From NCBI GenBank assembly GCA_946497905.1, contig CAMMMI010000009.1, positions 1 through 27,349 of the forward strand: 27,349 nucleotides of DNA, given 5' to 3'. The notes under the pieces were generated by a model. The model ran no database searches, was not told the DNA's origin, and was given only the letters and a program-made list of their open reading frames with translations. Below, one piece after another: positions 15,368-23,794 of the stretch (positions within the stretch are counted from its first letter, which is position 1; each line of letters begins with the position of its first letter). The position numbers and the translations under genes are program-made. The stretch is from an uncultured Clostridium sp. Its GTDB lineage: Bacteria > Bacillota > Clostridia > TANB77 > CAG-508.

Positions 15368-16269
15368 TAGAGCATATATTTTAAGACAGGCTTATGAAAG
15401 TTTATTAGAGCAAACAAATAAAAATTTTATATGGCTTATTATAGATGATGGTTCTACTGATAATACCGAAGAAATAGTGAAAACATGGCAAAAAGAAAAT
15501 AAAATAGAAATAAATTATATTAAACAAGAAAATCAAGGAAAACATATTGCACATAATACAGCTGTAAAGAATTGTGATACAGAATTCTTCTTAATACTAG
15601 ATTCAGATGATTATTTAAGCAAAAATGCAATAGAAATATTAGAAAATGAAACCCAAAAAATAGAAAATCAAGAGAATATAAGTGGGATTATTGGGAATAG
15701 ATGGATACCTAAAAGTAATAAAGCTATAGGAACTGAAATGCCAAAAGGAATAGAATATGCGAGTGGATTAGAATTATATCAAAAGCTTGGATTTAAAGGT
15801 GATACTTTAAGGTTATATAAAACTAAAATATTAAAGGAGTTTTTATTTCCTAAAATTGAAGGCGAAAAATTTATTTATGAAAATGTAGTATTTGACGTTA
15901 TAGATTCTAAGTACAAGATGATGATAAACAGAGATAAGTTGTATTATGGGGAATACTTGGAAGATGGATATACTAGTAATGCAAAAAAAGTAAAAGAAAA
16001 TAATCCAAAAGGATATGCATGCTCACTGAACTCAGGGATAAAGTATTCAATAACAATACGGTAGAAAAATAAAATGGACAATTTTATATATAGAATGCTG
16101 TAAAAAACATGACATAAAAAACGGCTATAGCGATTTTTATAATCATATACTATATATTATAATGTATATGCCAACAATGGTATATATGATAGGAAAGAGT
16201 ATGAAGAATATGGTGGATAGTGTTGTAACAAGAAAAGATGAAAGGAATAAAAAGAAATGCAAGAATTAA
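15333..16269 (+). CDS. Family 2 glycosyltransferase with a +1 frame break at CGG
   Basis: Residues 1-242 (15333-16058) are a clear GT-A domain: ITIFTPTYNRAYIL at the start, IDDGSTDNT at 37-45, DSDD at 90-93, and the YASGLELYQKLGFKGD acceptor region. The zero frame then ends at CGG TAG (16059-16064). Skipping C16059 continues for 69 more residues (KIKWTILYIECCKKHD to KNMVDSVVTRKDE) and ends at TAA 16267-16269. That gives 311 residues, a usual length for this group, and a 13-base overlap with the next start, as expected in this tightly packed operon. Either it is a single-base insertion pseudogene or the CGG is read by frameshifting. ATG 15333 has an AGAGGAG site. Confidence 0.8.
16059..16061 (+). 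other. In-frame CGG at +1 frame break, site 3
   Basis: The zero frame reads ACA ATA CGG TAG. The continuing frame is closed upstream by a TAA at 16051-16053, so the shift must occur within the three codons ACA, ATA or CGG. Skipping C16059 gives ATA GGT AGA and opens the remaining 69 codons. Confidence 0.7.
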
Positions 16270-17156
16270 TAACAGTTATTATAACTACATACAAGAGATC
16301 GGATGTAATAGAAAGAGCTATAAAAAGTGTGTTAAACCAAACATATAAGAATATAGAAATTATAGTCGTAGATGACAATGCTAATATTCCTGAAGAAAGG
16401 GAAAAAACAGCAGAAGTTATGAAAAAATATCCCAATATAATATATGTACAAAATTCTAAAAATCTTGGAGGAGCATTATCGAGAAACGAAGGGATTTATA
16501 GAGCAAAAGGCAATTATATAGCTTTTTTAGACGATGACGATGAGTATAAAAGGGAGAAAATTGAAAAACAATATAAGTTATATAATGAACATAAAGGAGA
16601 AAAAGTAGGATTAATTTTTTGTAATGAAAAAAGTATTAATTATAATGAAAGTCTAATTTATCAACAAATGATTGAATGTATAGCTCCAACTTCTTTTTGG
16701 TTTGTACCAAAAAAAGTTCTAGAAGAAATTGACTATTTTGAGGATACACCATGTAAACAAGATTCAATTGTATTGATCAAAATAATAGCTTTAGGATATA
16801 CAGTATATAAAGTTCCCGAAAATTTAGTGATCTTTAATGAACATGATAGTGCTAATGGCATAAGTGGAACTAAAAAAAGTAATATCATAGGAATGAATAA
16901 TTATAGAGAATGGTGCAGAAAATATTACAATAAAATAACAGAAAAACAAGTAAAAAATGTAGAATATAATTTTTCGAAGCAGTTATTAACACTATACATT
17001 TTTAATAATATGAAAAAAGAAGCAAAGCAAGAGCTAAATAATATGATAAAATTGAAACCATTTAATAAAAAAACCATATTAGGAATTTTAAAATATCTAT
17101 TTCCTAAGCAATATTTAAATGAATTAGAAAGGAAGAAAAATGGAAAAAGCAAGTAG
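16257..17156 (+). CDS. Family 2 glycosyltransferase
   Basis: A GT-A glycosyltransferase of 299 residues, with ITVIITTYKRSDVIERAI at 5-22, VVDDNAN at 37-43, a GGALSRNEGI helix and an unusually acidic metal site DDDD at 92-95. The C-terminal part (PTSFWFVPKK, DSANGIS) resembles capsule-type transferases. Start ATG 16257 has AAAGGA about 12 bases upstream, and its first 13 bases overlap the reconstructed end of the preceding glycosyltransferase. The end overlaps the flippase gene by 17 bases. Substrate unknown. Confidence 0.92.
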   Translation: MQELITVIITTYKRSDVIERAIKSVLNQTYKNIEIIVVDDNANIPEEREKTAEVMKKYPNIIYVQNSKNLGGALSRNEGIYRAKGNYIAFLDDDDEYKREKIEKQYKLYNEHKGEKVGLIFCNEKSINYNESLIYQQMIECIAPTSFWFVPKKVLEEIDYFEDTPCKQDSIVLIKIIALGYTVYKVPENLVIFNEHDSANGISGTKKSNIIGMNNYREWCRKYYNKITEKQVKNVEYNFSKQLLTLYIFNNMKKEAKQELNNMIKLKPFNKKTILGILKYLFPKQYLNELERKKNGKSK

Positions 17157-18594
17157 CATAAAAAGTAATTTTATATATAGTACGGTTTATCAAATATTAA
17201 TAATAATTCTTCCTCTAATAACAGCACCATATGTTTCAAGGGTAATAGGTGCCGAGGGAAATGGAATATATTCGTATACATACTCAATTGTCCAATATTT
17301 TGTTTTATTCGCAATGCTAGGATTAAGTAATTATGGGAATAGGACAATAGCAAAATGTAGAGATAATAAAGAAAAATTATCAAAAGAATTTTTCTCAATA
17401 TATGCAATGCAACTAATAACTTCAATATTAATGATAATTCTGTATATAATTTATATTACTATATTTGATAATCAATATTATATATTTGCATTAATACAAA
17501 CAATTTCTCTTATATCTACATGTTTTGATATAACATGGTTTTTTTATGGATTGGAGAAATTTAAATTAACAATAACAAGAAATATTATAATTAGGTTAAT
17601 ATCTGCAATATGCATCTTTATATTTGTAAAAAATAAGGAAGATTTGGTTATATATACTTTTTTAATGGTTGGAGGAACACTAATAAGTCAAATATCTTTA
17701 TGGCCATTTTTAAAGAATGAAATTAAATTTGTAAAAGTAAGATTTAAAGATATAGTAAAGCATGTAAAACCTAACTTAATATTGTTTATACCGGTAATTG
17801 CAGTAAGTATATATAAATTGATGGATAAAATAATGTTGGGAAATATGACGAATGTTGAAAATGTTGCTTATTATGAATATGCTGAAAGGATTATTAATAT
17901 TCCTACAAGTATTATAACAGCCCTTGGAACAGTTATGCTTCCGAGAATATCAAATTTGTTAGCAAAGGGCGAAGAAAAACAAGTGAAATTTTATATTGAT
18001 AAATCTATGGAATATATGATGTTTTTATCAATTCCAATATGTTTTGGATTAATTGTTGTGGCACCTGAATTTATCCCAATATATTTAGGAAATGAATTTG
18101 TTACAACTGGAAATGTAATACAATTTTTAGCAATAACACTTATATTTGTTTCTTGGGCAAATGTAATAAGGACACAATATTTAATTCCAAAAGAAAAGGA
18201 TAAAATATATATTATTTCAGTAATACTAGGAGCTGTTGTGAATTTTATAATTAATATGATTTTAATACCTAAATTTCAAGCTATAGGAGCATCAATAGGA
18301 ACAATTTTTGCAGAATTAACAGTTATGCTTGTACAAACAATAGTAGTAAGAAAAGAAATAGAAATAAAAAAATATGTTAGATATGTATTAAAATTCTTGA
18401 TAACAGCAATGATAATGACTGTCATAATTATTGGAATTAAATATGTTTTTGATAATAAATACTTGATAATAATAGTGCAAATTATAATTGGTGCAATGGT
18501 GTATAGTCTATTAAATTATAAATTTATATCAAACAATATACAATATATACCGATATTAAATAAAATGTATGCAAAAAGAAAAGCGGTGTCTTAA
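17140..18594 (+). CDS. wzx: Wzx-type lipid-linked oligosaccharide flippase
   Basis: A 484-residue polytopic membrane protein of the MOP/polysaccharide transport family, with roughly 12-14 helices. It opens with the family pattern YSTVYQILIIILPLITAPY, and contains APYVSRVIGAEGNGIYSY and a TALGTVMLPRISNLLAKGE segment. It would move undecaprenyl-linked repeat units from the inner to the outer face of the membrane for polymerisation. AAAGGAAG precedes ATG 17140, within the end of the preceding glycosyltransferase gene. It is followed after 34 bases by the UDP-glucose dehydrogenase gene. Confidence 0.94.
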   Translation: MEKASSIKSNFIYSTVYQILIIILPLITAPYVSRVIGAEGNGIYSYTYSIVQYFVLFAMLGLSNYGNRTIAKCRDNKEKLSKEFFSIYAMQLITSILMIILYIIYITIFDNQYYIFALIQTISLISTCFDITWFFYGLEKFKLTITRNIIIRLISAICIFIFVKNKEDLVIYTFLMVGGTLISQISLWPFLKNEIKFVKVRFKDIVKHVKPNLILFIPVIAVSIYKLMDKIMLGNMTNVENVAYYEYAERIINIPTSIITALGTVMLPRISNLLAKGEEKQVKFYIDKSMEYMMFLSIPICFGLIVVAPEFIPIYLGNEFVTTGNVIQFLAITLIFVSWANVIRTQYLIPKEKDKIYIISVILGAVVNFIINMILIPKFQAIGASIGTIFAELTVMLVQTIVVRKEIEIKKYVRYVLKFLITAMIMTVIIIGIKYVFDNKYLIIIVQIIIGAMVYSLLNYKFISNNIQYIPILNKMYAKRKAVS

Positions 18595-18628
18595 AGTGTG
18601 TTAATAAAATAAATGGAGGTAATAAGAA

Positions 18629-19936
18629 ATGAAAATCGTAGTAGCAGGAACAGGATACGTAGGACTAGTAACAGCAGTATGCTTATCAGAAATAGGACAT
18701 ACAGTTACATGTGTTGACGTAGACAAGGAAAAAATTGAAACATTAAAATCAGGAAAGAGTCCAATATATGAACCAGGGCTTGAAGAATTAATGCATAAAA
18801 ATACAAAATTATTAAAATATACATTAAATGCAAAAGATGCATATAAAAATGCAGACGTAATATTTATAGGAGTAGGAACACCAGAAAAGAAAGACGGAAG
18901 TGCAAACTTAAAATATGTATATGAAGTAGCAAAAGAAATTGCACAAAGTATAGAGAAAGATTGTGTTATTGTTGTAAAATCAACAGTACCAATAGGAACT
19001 AACAAAAAAATAGAAAAATTCATAAAAGCTAATTTGAAAAATAAAGTAAAAGTGGATATAGTATCTAACCCAGAATTTTTATCACAAGGAACAGCAGTAA
19101 AAGATACATTACATGCACAAAGAATTGTTATAGGTGCTCAAAATAAACATGCGGAAAATATTATGAAACAAGTATATGATGGTTTTGGACAACCATATGT
19201 AATAACAGACAGAGAAAGTGCTGAAATGATAAAATATGCCTCAAACGATTTCTTAGCATTAAAAATATCATATATAAACGAAATAGCAAATTTATGTGAA
19301 ATTGTTGGTGCTAATATACAAGACGTTGCAAAAGGAATGGGAATGGATTCAAGAATAGGCAATAAATTTTTACAAGCAGGAATAGGATATGGAGGATCAT
19401 GTTTCCCGAAAGATACAAAAGCACTAAGTTGGCTTGCAAACTTTAATGATTATGAAATAAAAACAATAAAATCTGCAATAGAAGTTAACGAAAACCAAAA
19501 ATTAAAATTAATAAAAAAAGCAAGAAAATATTATGAAAGTTTCGAAGGACTTAATATTGCAGTGCTAGGTCTTACATTTAAACCAAATACAGATGACTTA
19601 CGAGAAGCACCATCACTTACAAACATTCCAATTTTATTAGACGACGGAGCAAATATAAAAGCATATGACCCAGTAGGAGAAAAGAACTTCAAAAAAATAT
19701 ATCCAAATGAAATAACATATTGCAAAAATATAGAAGACACACTAAAAGATGCTGATTTATGCTTTATATTTACAGAATGGGATTTTGTAAAAAACTTAGA
19801 TATAACATTATATGGAAAATTAATGAAAAAACCAATTGTAATTGATGGAAGAAACTGTTATAATTTAGAGGAAATGAAAAAAACAAATATAATATACGAC
19901 TCAATTGGAAGAAAAACATTAAATAAGGAAAATTAA
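18629..19936 (+). CDS. ugd: UDP-glucose 6-dehydrogenase
   Basis: Oxidises UDP-glucose twice with NAD to UDP-glucuronate, a precursor for acidic polysaccharides. The N-terminal Rossmann domain begins VVAGTGYVGLVTA. The catalytic cysteine is C258 in GYGGSCFPKDTKAL, with SNPEFLSQG (146-154) and GLTFKPNTDDLREAP in the C-terminal domain. Length 435 residues is normal. A GGAGG site precedes ATG 18629. Together with galE upstream this suggests uronic acid (glucuronate or, after epimerisation, galacturonate) in the polymer; the related UDP-ManNAc dehydrogenases cannot be fully excluded by eye, but the sequence fits Ugd best. Last gene before the next promoter. Confidence 0.94.
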   Translation: MKIVVAGTGYVGLVTAVCLSEIGHTVTCVDVDKEKIETLKSGKSPIYEPGLEELMHKNTKLLKYTLNAKDAYKNADVIFIGVGTPEKKDGSANLKYVYEVAKEIAQSIEKDCVIVVKSTVPIGTNKKIEKFIKANLKNKVKVDIVSNPEFLSQGTAVKDTLHAQRIVIGAQNKHAENIMKQVYDGFGQPYVITDRESAEMIKYASNDFLALKISYINEIANLCEIVGANIQDVAKGMGMDSRIGNKFLQAGIGYGGSCFPKDTKALSWLANFNDYEIKTIKSAIEVNENQKLKLIKKARKYYESFEGLNIAVLGLTFKPNTDDLREAPSLTNIPILLDDGANIKAYDPVGEKNFKKIYPNEITYCKNIEDTLKDADLCFIFTEWDFVKNLDITLYGKLMKKPIVIDGRNCYNLEEMKKTNIIYDSIGRKTLNKEN

Positions 19937-19997
19937 AATGAGGTAATATATAAAAATTAAAATGTAAAAATTAAAATAAAAATTGAAAAAAAAACTA

Positions 19998-20026
19998 TTG
20001 CAAAAGAAAAAGTAAAATGGTATAAT
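19998..20026 (+). promoter_or_regulatory. Promoter of the surface protein/sortase/chain-length unit
   Basis: TTGCAA (19998-20003) and a perfect TATAAT (20021-20026) are 17 bases apart, and a TG at 20018-20019 forms an extended -10. Transcription should begin about 20 bases before the surface-protein start at 20057, with an AAAGGAGG site between. A strong start here fits a small abundant surface protein as the first gene. Confidence 0.75.
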
Positions 20027-20056
20027 AATTTTAGATTTACAAAAGGAGGATTTTAA

Positions 20057-20590
20057 ATGAAAAAAATATTAATAAGCGTAATGTTAATTGCGGTTTTAGC
20101 AATGGTAGTAGCACCATTTGTAAACGCTACAACTTCAAATACATTATCAGATGACTTATATGCAAAACTATCTGCATATGGAATGACAACAAGCCATAAA
20201 GTAAGAGTAGAAAGATACTTAGAAGAGAACACAGTTACAGACGAACAGGCTCAAGCTCTTATGGCAAAAGCTGATGAAGCAGTAGCAGTTATGGATGCAG
20301 AAGGAACAAAAAATTACAGTGAACTATCAGCAGAAGCAAAAAGTAAATTAAAAACTATTGCACAAGAAGCTGCATCTACAATAGGCTTAACATTAGTTTT
20401 CAAATCTGGAGAAGTAGAAATTTATAAAGACGGAAAACTAATCGAAGTTGTTACATTAAGTTCTAGTGGTACAAAACTAGCTTACACAGGAAATACTGTA
20501 AACATGGTTTTAGTTGTTGTTCCAGTAGTAGCAATTGCCCTAACTATTGCATTAGTTGTAAGAAAAAGAAAGACAACAGTTGGAGCTTAA
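20057..20590 (+). CDS. Small secreted protein with a LAYTG sorting signal (sortase substrate)
   Basis: A 177-residue exported protein with no recognised enzymatic domain. Residues 1-24 form a signal peptide with a likely cut after VNA. The mature part is alanine- and glutamate-rich, mostly helical, with a short KSGEVEIYKDGKLIEVV strand segment. The C-terminus is a complete cell-wall sorting signal: LAYTG at 141-145, a hydrophobic stretch at about 148-168, then RKRK. The motif is of the LAxTG kind rather than LPxTG. A class D-like sortase gene follows after three bases, so the two probably form a dedicated pair. AAAGGAGG gives ATG 20057, and it has its own promoter. Function of the mature protein unknown. 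Confidence 0.8.
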   Translation: MKKILISVMLIAVLAMVVAPFVNATTSNTLSDDLYAKLSAYGMTTSHKVRVERYLEENTVTDEQAQALMAKADEAVAVMDAEGTKNYSELSAEAKSKLKTIAQEAASTIGLTLVFKSGEVEIYKDGKLIEVVTLSSSGTKLAYTGNTVNMVLVVVPVVAIALTIALVVRKRKTTVGA

Positions 20591-20593
20591 TTG

Positions 20594-21205
20594 ATGAAAA
20601 AAATGTTAAAAGCAACTATTAATTATATAATAGTTGCTTTACTAATTATATTAGCAATTATAATTTCTATCTATATGTTTTTAGGGCAAACAATAGAAGA
20701 AAGCATTCAACTAATAAATCAAGTAGCAATAAAAATAGAAAACACAAGTGAACAAGGGGAAATAAAACTAAATGCAGAAAAAAACAGGCTAGAAAATTAC
20801 CCCGAATATGGAACAGAATATGCAACTATCGAAATACCCAAAATAGATGTAAGTTTACCAGTATACTATGGCGACACTTTAGAAATATTAAAAAAAGGAG
20901 TAGGGCACTCAAGTGGAAGTTACTTTCCAGGAGAAGGAGGGTCTATTATTTACATGGGTCACAACTCAAAGAAAATGTTTAGAAGATTCTCAGAACTCCA
21001 AATAGGAAACGAAATAAAAGTAACTACAGATTATGGAGAATTTACATATAAAATATATGATATGCAATTAATAAATGAAAACGACACAGAAAAATTACCA
21101 GTACAAGACGAAAAAGAAATTTTAATGGTATACACATGTTATCCATTTAACAACATAGGGTATACAACACAACGTTACGTTGTGTATGCGGAATTGGTAC
21201 AATAG
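20594..21205 (+). CDS. Sortase, class D-like
   Basis: A membrane-anchored cysteine transpeptidase that cuts a sorting signal between Thr and Gly and joins the protein to the cell wall. One N-terminal helix (about 9-30) is followed by a linker and the sortase barrel. The catalytic residues are H123 (MGHNS), C182 (VYTCYPF) and R194 (TQRYVVY). IPKIDVSLPVYYG is the typical first strand, and the TCYPF context fits class D. I use ATG 20594, eight bases after GGAG at 20582-20585, instead of TTG 20591. The 203-residue length is normal. Its neighbour upstream carries the LAYTG signal. Arg194 is encoded by CGT. Confidence 0.92.
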   Translation: MKKMLKATINYIIVALLIILAIIISIYMFLGQTIEESIQLINQVAIKIENTSEQGEIKLNAEKNRLENYPEYGTEYATIEIPKIDVSLPVYYGDTLEILKKGVGHSSGSYFPGEGGSIIYMGHNSKKMFRRFSELQIGNEIKVTTDYGEFTYKIYDMQLINENDTEKLPVQDEKEILMVYTCYPFNNIGYTTQRYVVYAELVQ

Positions 21206-21214
21206 GAGGAATTT

Positions 21215-22075
21215 ATGAAAATAGTAAAAAAAATAATACAATTTCTATTAATGTTAATTTTATGTAGTACAGTAATTTTACTAATATTTATTAATCTTGC
21301 AAACTCTACTATCTTTAATAAAGAATACATATTAGAAAAATTAGCAGAAACAAATTATTATGAAAAAATTGATGAAGAAATAACAAACGAATTCGAAAAT
21401 TACATATTACAATCAGGCTTAGACGAAAGTGTATTACAAGGAATAGTAACACAAGAAAAAATAGAACAAGACACCAAAATTATTATAGACAACATATATG
21501 AAGGAACAAAAACGGAAATTTCAACAATAGAAATAGAAGAAAATATAAAAAATAACATTAGAAACACTATGGACAAAGAACTTACAGCAACACAACAAAA
21601 AACAGTAGACCAATATATAGAAAAAATAGAAGAACAATATTTAAATGTAATGTCACATACAAAATATGAAGAAAAAATACACAATATTTTTATAAAAATA
21701 CAAGAATATTTAGAATTGGGGAAAAAGGCATCAATTATTGCTATTGCAATTATTAGCTTAGTTCTTATAATTTCAAACTATAAAGAAATATTAAAAGCAA
21801 TACCTCAATTTGGAAGTGTTATTTTTGCTACAGGTATTTTTTGTACTTTTATAAACATATTTACCAATTATAAAATTAATATAAATAATATTCTTATCCT
21901 AAATTCAGCAATATCAGAAGCATTAAAAAGTATCTTACAAGAAATTTTAAGCAAACTTCAAAATGTTGGTTACATTTCTATAGGTGTTGGAATTTTAGTA
22001 ATAATATTAGGAAACTTTATAAATACATATATCTATAAGAAAAATATAGAAGAAGAACAAATACAAAGGAGTTAA
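21215..22075 (+). CDS. Unrecognised membrane protein with a large extracellular domain
   Basis: I do not recognise the family. The 286-residue protein has an N-terminal helix at about 8-30, then a hydrophilic, glutamate-rich helical region of about 135 residues (32-168) probably outside the cell, then three hydrophobic helices near 172-190, 198-220 and 250-272, ending in a charged KKNIEEEQ tail. AGGAGG lies close before ATG 21215. It sits between the sortase (9 bases before) and the chain-length regulator (3 bases after), so it is part of the same transcript and may help surface-protein anchoring or polymer export; that is inference from position only. Confidence 0.75.
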   Translation: MKIVKKIIQFLLMLILCSTVILLIFINLANSTIFNKEYILEKLAETNYYEKIDEEITNEFENYILQSGLDESVLQGIVTQEKIEQDTKIIIDNIYEGTKTEISTIEIEENIKNNIRNTMDKELTATQQKTVDQYIEKIEEQYLNVMSHTKYEEKIHNIFIKIQEYLELGKKASIIAIAIISLVLIISNYKEILKAIPQFGSVIFATGIFCTFINIFTNYKININNILILNSAISEALKSILQEILSKLQNVGYISIGVGILVIILGNFINTYIYKKNIEEEQIQRS

Positions 22076-22078
22076 AAA

Positions 22079-22798
22079 ATGGAGGAAATTAATTTAAAAG
22101 ATTTATTGGACATGTTTTGGGGAAGAAAAATACAAATTTTCCTAATTATTCTTATTTTTGCAGTTATAGGAGTAATTTATACAGTTGGTTTTGTAGAGCC
22201 TAAGTATACTTCTTCAACAACACTAGTGTTAGCTACAGCCAATGTATCAGGACAATCGGAAACAGCCAATTCAATAACTACTACAGATGTAACATTAAAT
22301 TCAAAACTTGTTTCAACATATAGTGAATTAGTAAAAAGTAAAAATATAATTAGAAAAGTAATTTCAAATATTGGGCTTAAAATTGATGAAGAAGAATTAA
22401 GAAAAAATGTCAAAGTTAATTCAGTTGAAGATACAGAACTTATTGAAATTTCTGTAACAAATGAAAACCCAACATATTCAGCCAAAATAGCCAATGAAAT
22501 TGCTACAGTATTTACAGAAAAAGTTTCTGAAATTTACAATATAGATAACGTATTTATAGTAGACGAAGCAGAAGTAGCAAATGAACCATCTAATATAAAC
22601 CATAAAAGAGATATTATAATATTTGCATTTATAGGAGCAGTAGTAGCTTGTTTATATGTTTTGACTGTTAATATGTTAGACACAACAGTAAAAACAGCCG
22701 AAGAAGTGGAACGAATATTTAAATTACCAGTATTAGCATCAATACCAATTTATGATGCAGAACCACAAAAGTCAAAAGGAAGAGGAGGTAGAAGATAA
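22079..22798 (+). CDS. Wzz/YveK-type polysaccharide chain-length regulator
   Basis: A polysaccharide co-polymerase that anchors and activates the downstream tyrosine kinase and influences polymer length. The 239-residue protein has a helix at about 16-36, an extracytoplasmic helical domain (SKLVSTYSELVKSKNIIRKVI) and a second helix at about 178-199. The C-terminal AEEVERIFKLPVLASIPIYD is the usual cytoplasmic kinase-contact segment. AAAGGAG precedes ATG 22079, and the stop overlaps the kinase start by one base (TAATG). Residue R in VERIF is coded by CGA. Confidence 0.92.
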   Translation: MEEINLKDLLDMFWGRKIQIFLIILIFAVIGVIYTVGFVEPKYTSSTTLVLATANVSGQSETANSITTTDVTLNSKLVSTYSELVKSKNIIRKVISNIGLKIDEEELRKNVKVNSVEDTELIEISVTNENPTYSAKIANEIATVFTEKVSEIYNIDNVFIVDEAEVANEPSNINHKRDIIIFAFIGAVVACLYVLTVNMLDTTVKTAEEVERIFKLPVLASIPIYDAEPQKSKGRGGRR

Positions 22799-23772
22799 TG
22801 AGAAAAGAAGTAGTAGTACAACAAGACCCCAAATCTCCAATTTCAGAAATATTTAGAACATTAAGAACAAATATCCAATTTATGAATACAAAAGGAAAGT
22901 TAAGAACAGTATTAATAACTTCAACCTTTGCAGGAGAAGGAAAAAGTTGGATATCATCAAATTTAGCAGTTACATTTGCACAAGCTGGAAAAAAAGTAAT
23001 ATTACTTGACGCAGATATGAGAAAAGGAAGACAATATTCAATATTTGGAGTATCACCTAGGCCAGGTCTTTCAAACTATTTGTCAGGAGTAGGTGCAAAT
23101 GAAAATGAAGAAAAAACAAAAGAATTAATAGATTATATACAAGAAACACCAGTAAAAAACTTGTATTTAATGCCAGCAGGAAATATACCACCAAACCCAT
23201 CAGAATTATTAATAACACCACAAATGGTAGATTTATTAGAACAATTAAAAGAAATTTGTGATATTGTTATTATAGATGGAACACCAAGCCAATTAGTTAC
23301 AGACTCACTAATTTTAACAAGATTAGTAGATTCTACATTAATTGTAACAGCAAGCAAACAAACTAAAAAAGAAGATTTAAAAAGAGTAATAGCTAATATT
23401 CAAAATGTAGGTGGTAAAATAGCAGGGGTTGTAGTAAATAAACTAACTGTTTCAGCTAAAAAATATGAGCAATCATATTATTATGGATCTACAAATATGA
23501 ATAGAGTAAAAACAAGTAACAATAGAAAAAGAAGCAATATTACATATCAAAAGGCTTCACATTTAGTGGAAAATAAAAATGATGGAGTAAAAAATAGAGA
23601 AGTACAAAACTCAAAAACTATAGATAATAAAATTAAAGATGAAGAAGAATTACCAAATGCATTAAATAAACAAAAAAACGAAAAAAGTGAAGAAGTTTTA
23701 ATAGATAAAACACACGATATTTTAAAGCAAATAAATGAATATTTAGATGAGGAAAAGAAAAAATTAAAATAA
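22798..23772 (+). CDS. BY-type tyrosine kinase of polysaccharide assembly, with a long C-terminal tail
   Basis: A bacterial tyrosine kinase of the CpsD/CapB/YwqD type that autophosphorylates while bound to the Wzz-like partner. Walker A is TFAGEGKS (43-50), Walker A' is VILLDADMRKG (67-77) and Walker B is DIVIIDGTP (155-163). A tyrosine cluster occurs at Y223, Y227, Y228 and Y229 (KKYEQSYYYG). In this family the chain normally ends close after the cluster; here about 95 further charged residues follow, ending in a probable coiled coil (IDKTHDILKQINEYLDE). No fusion domain is recognised in that tail. It is coupled by TAATG to the chain-length gene and followed by the phosphatase. Confidence 0.93.
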   Translation: MRKEVVVQQDPKSPISEIFRTLRTNIQFMNTKGKLRTVLITSTFAGEGKSWISSNLAVTFAQAGKKVILLDADMRKGRQYSIFGVSPRPGLSNYLSGVGANENEEKTKELIDYIQETPVKNLYLMPAGNIPPNPSELLITPQMVDLLEQLKEICDIVIIDGTPSQLVTDSLILTRLVDSTLIVTASKQTKKEDLKRVIANIQNVGGKIAGVVVNKLTVSAKKYEQSYYYGSTNMNRVKTSNNRKRSNITYQKASHLVENKNDGVKNREVQNSKTIDNKIKDEEELPNALNKQKNEKSEEVLIDKTHDILKQINEYLDEEKKKLK

Positions 23773-23794
23773 GTATAAACAAAAGGAGAAGACA

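Noticed and set aside
8144..16064. CGG simply reassigned to another amino acid
   Set aside because: A changed meaning would leave the frame intact. In all three places the frame itself must change for the protein to continue.
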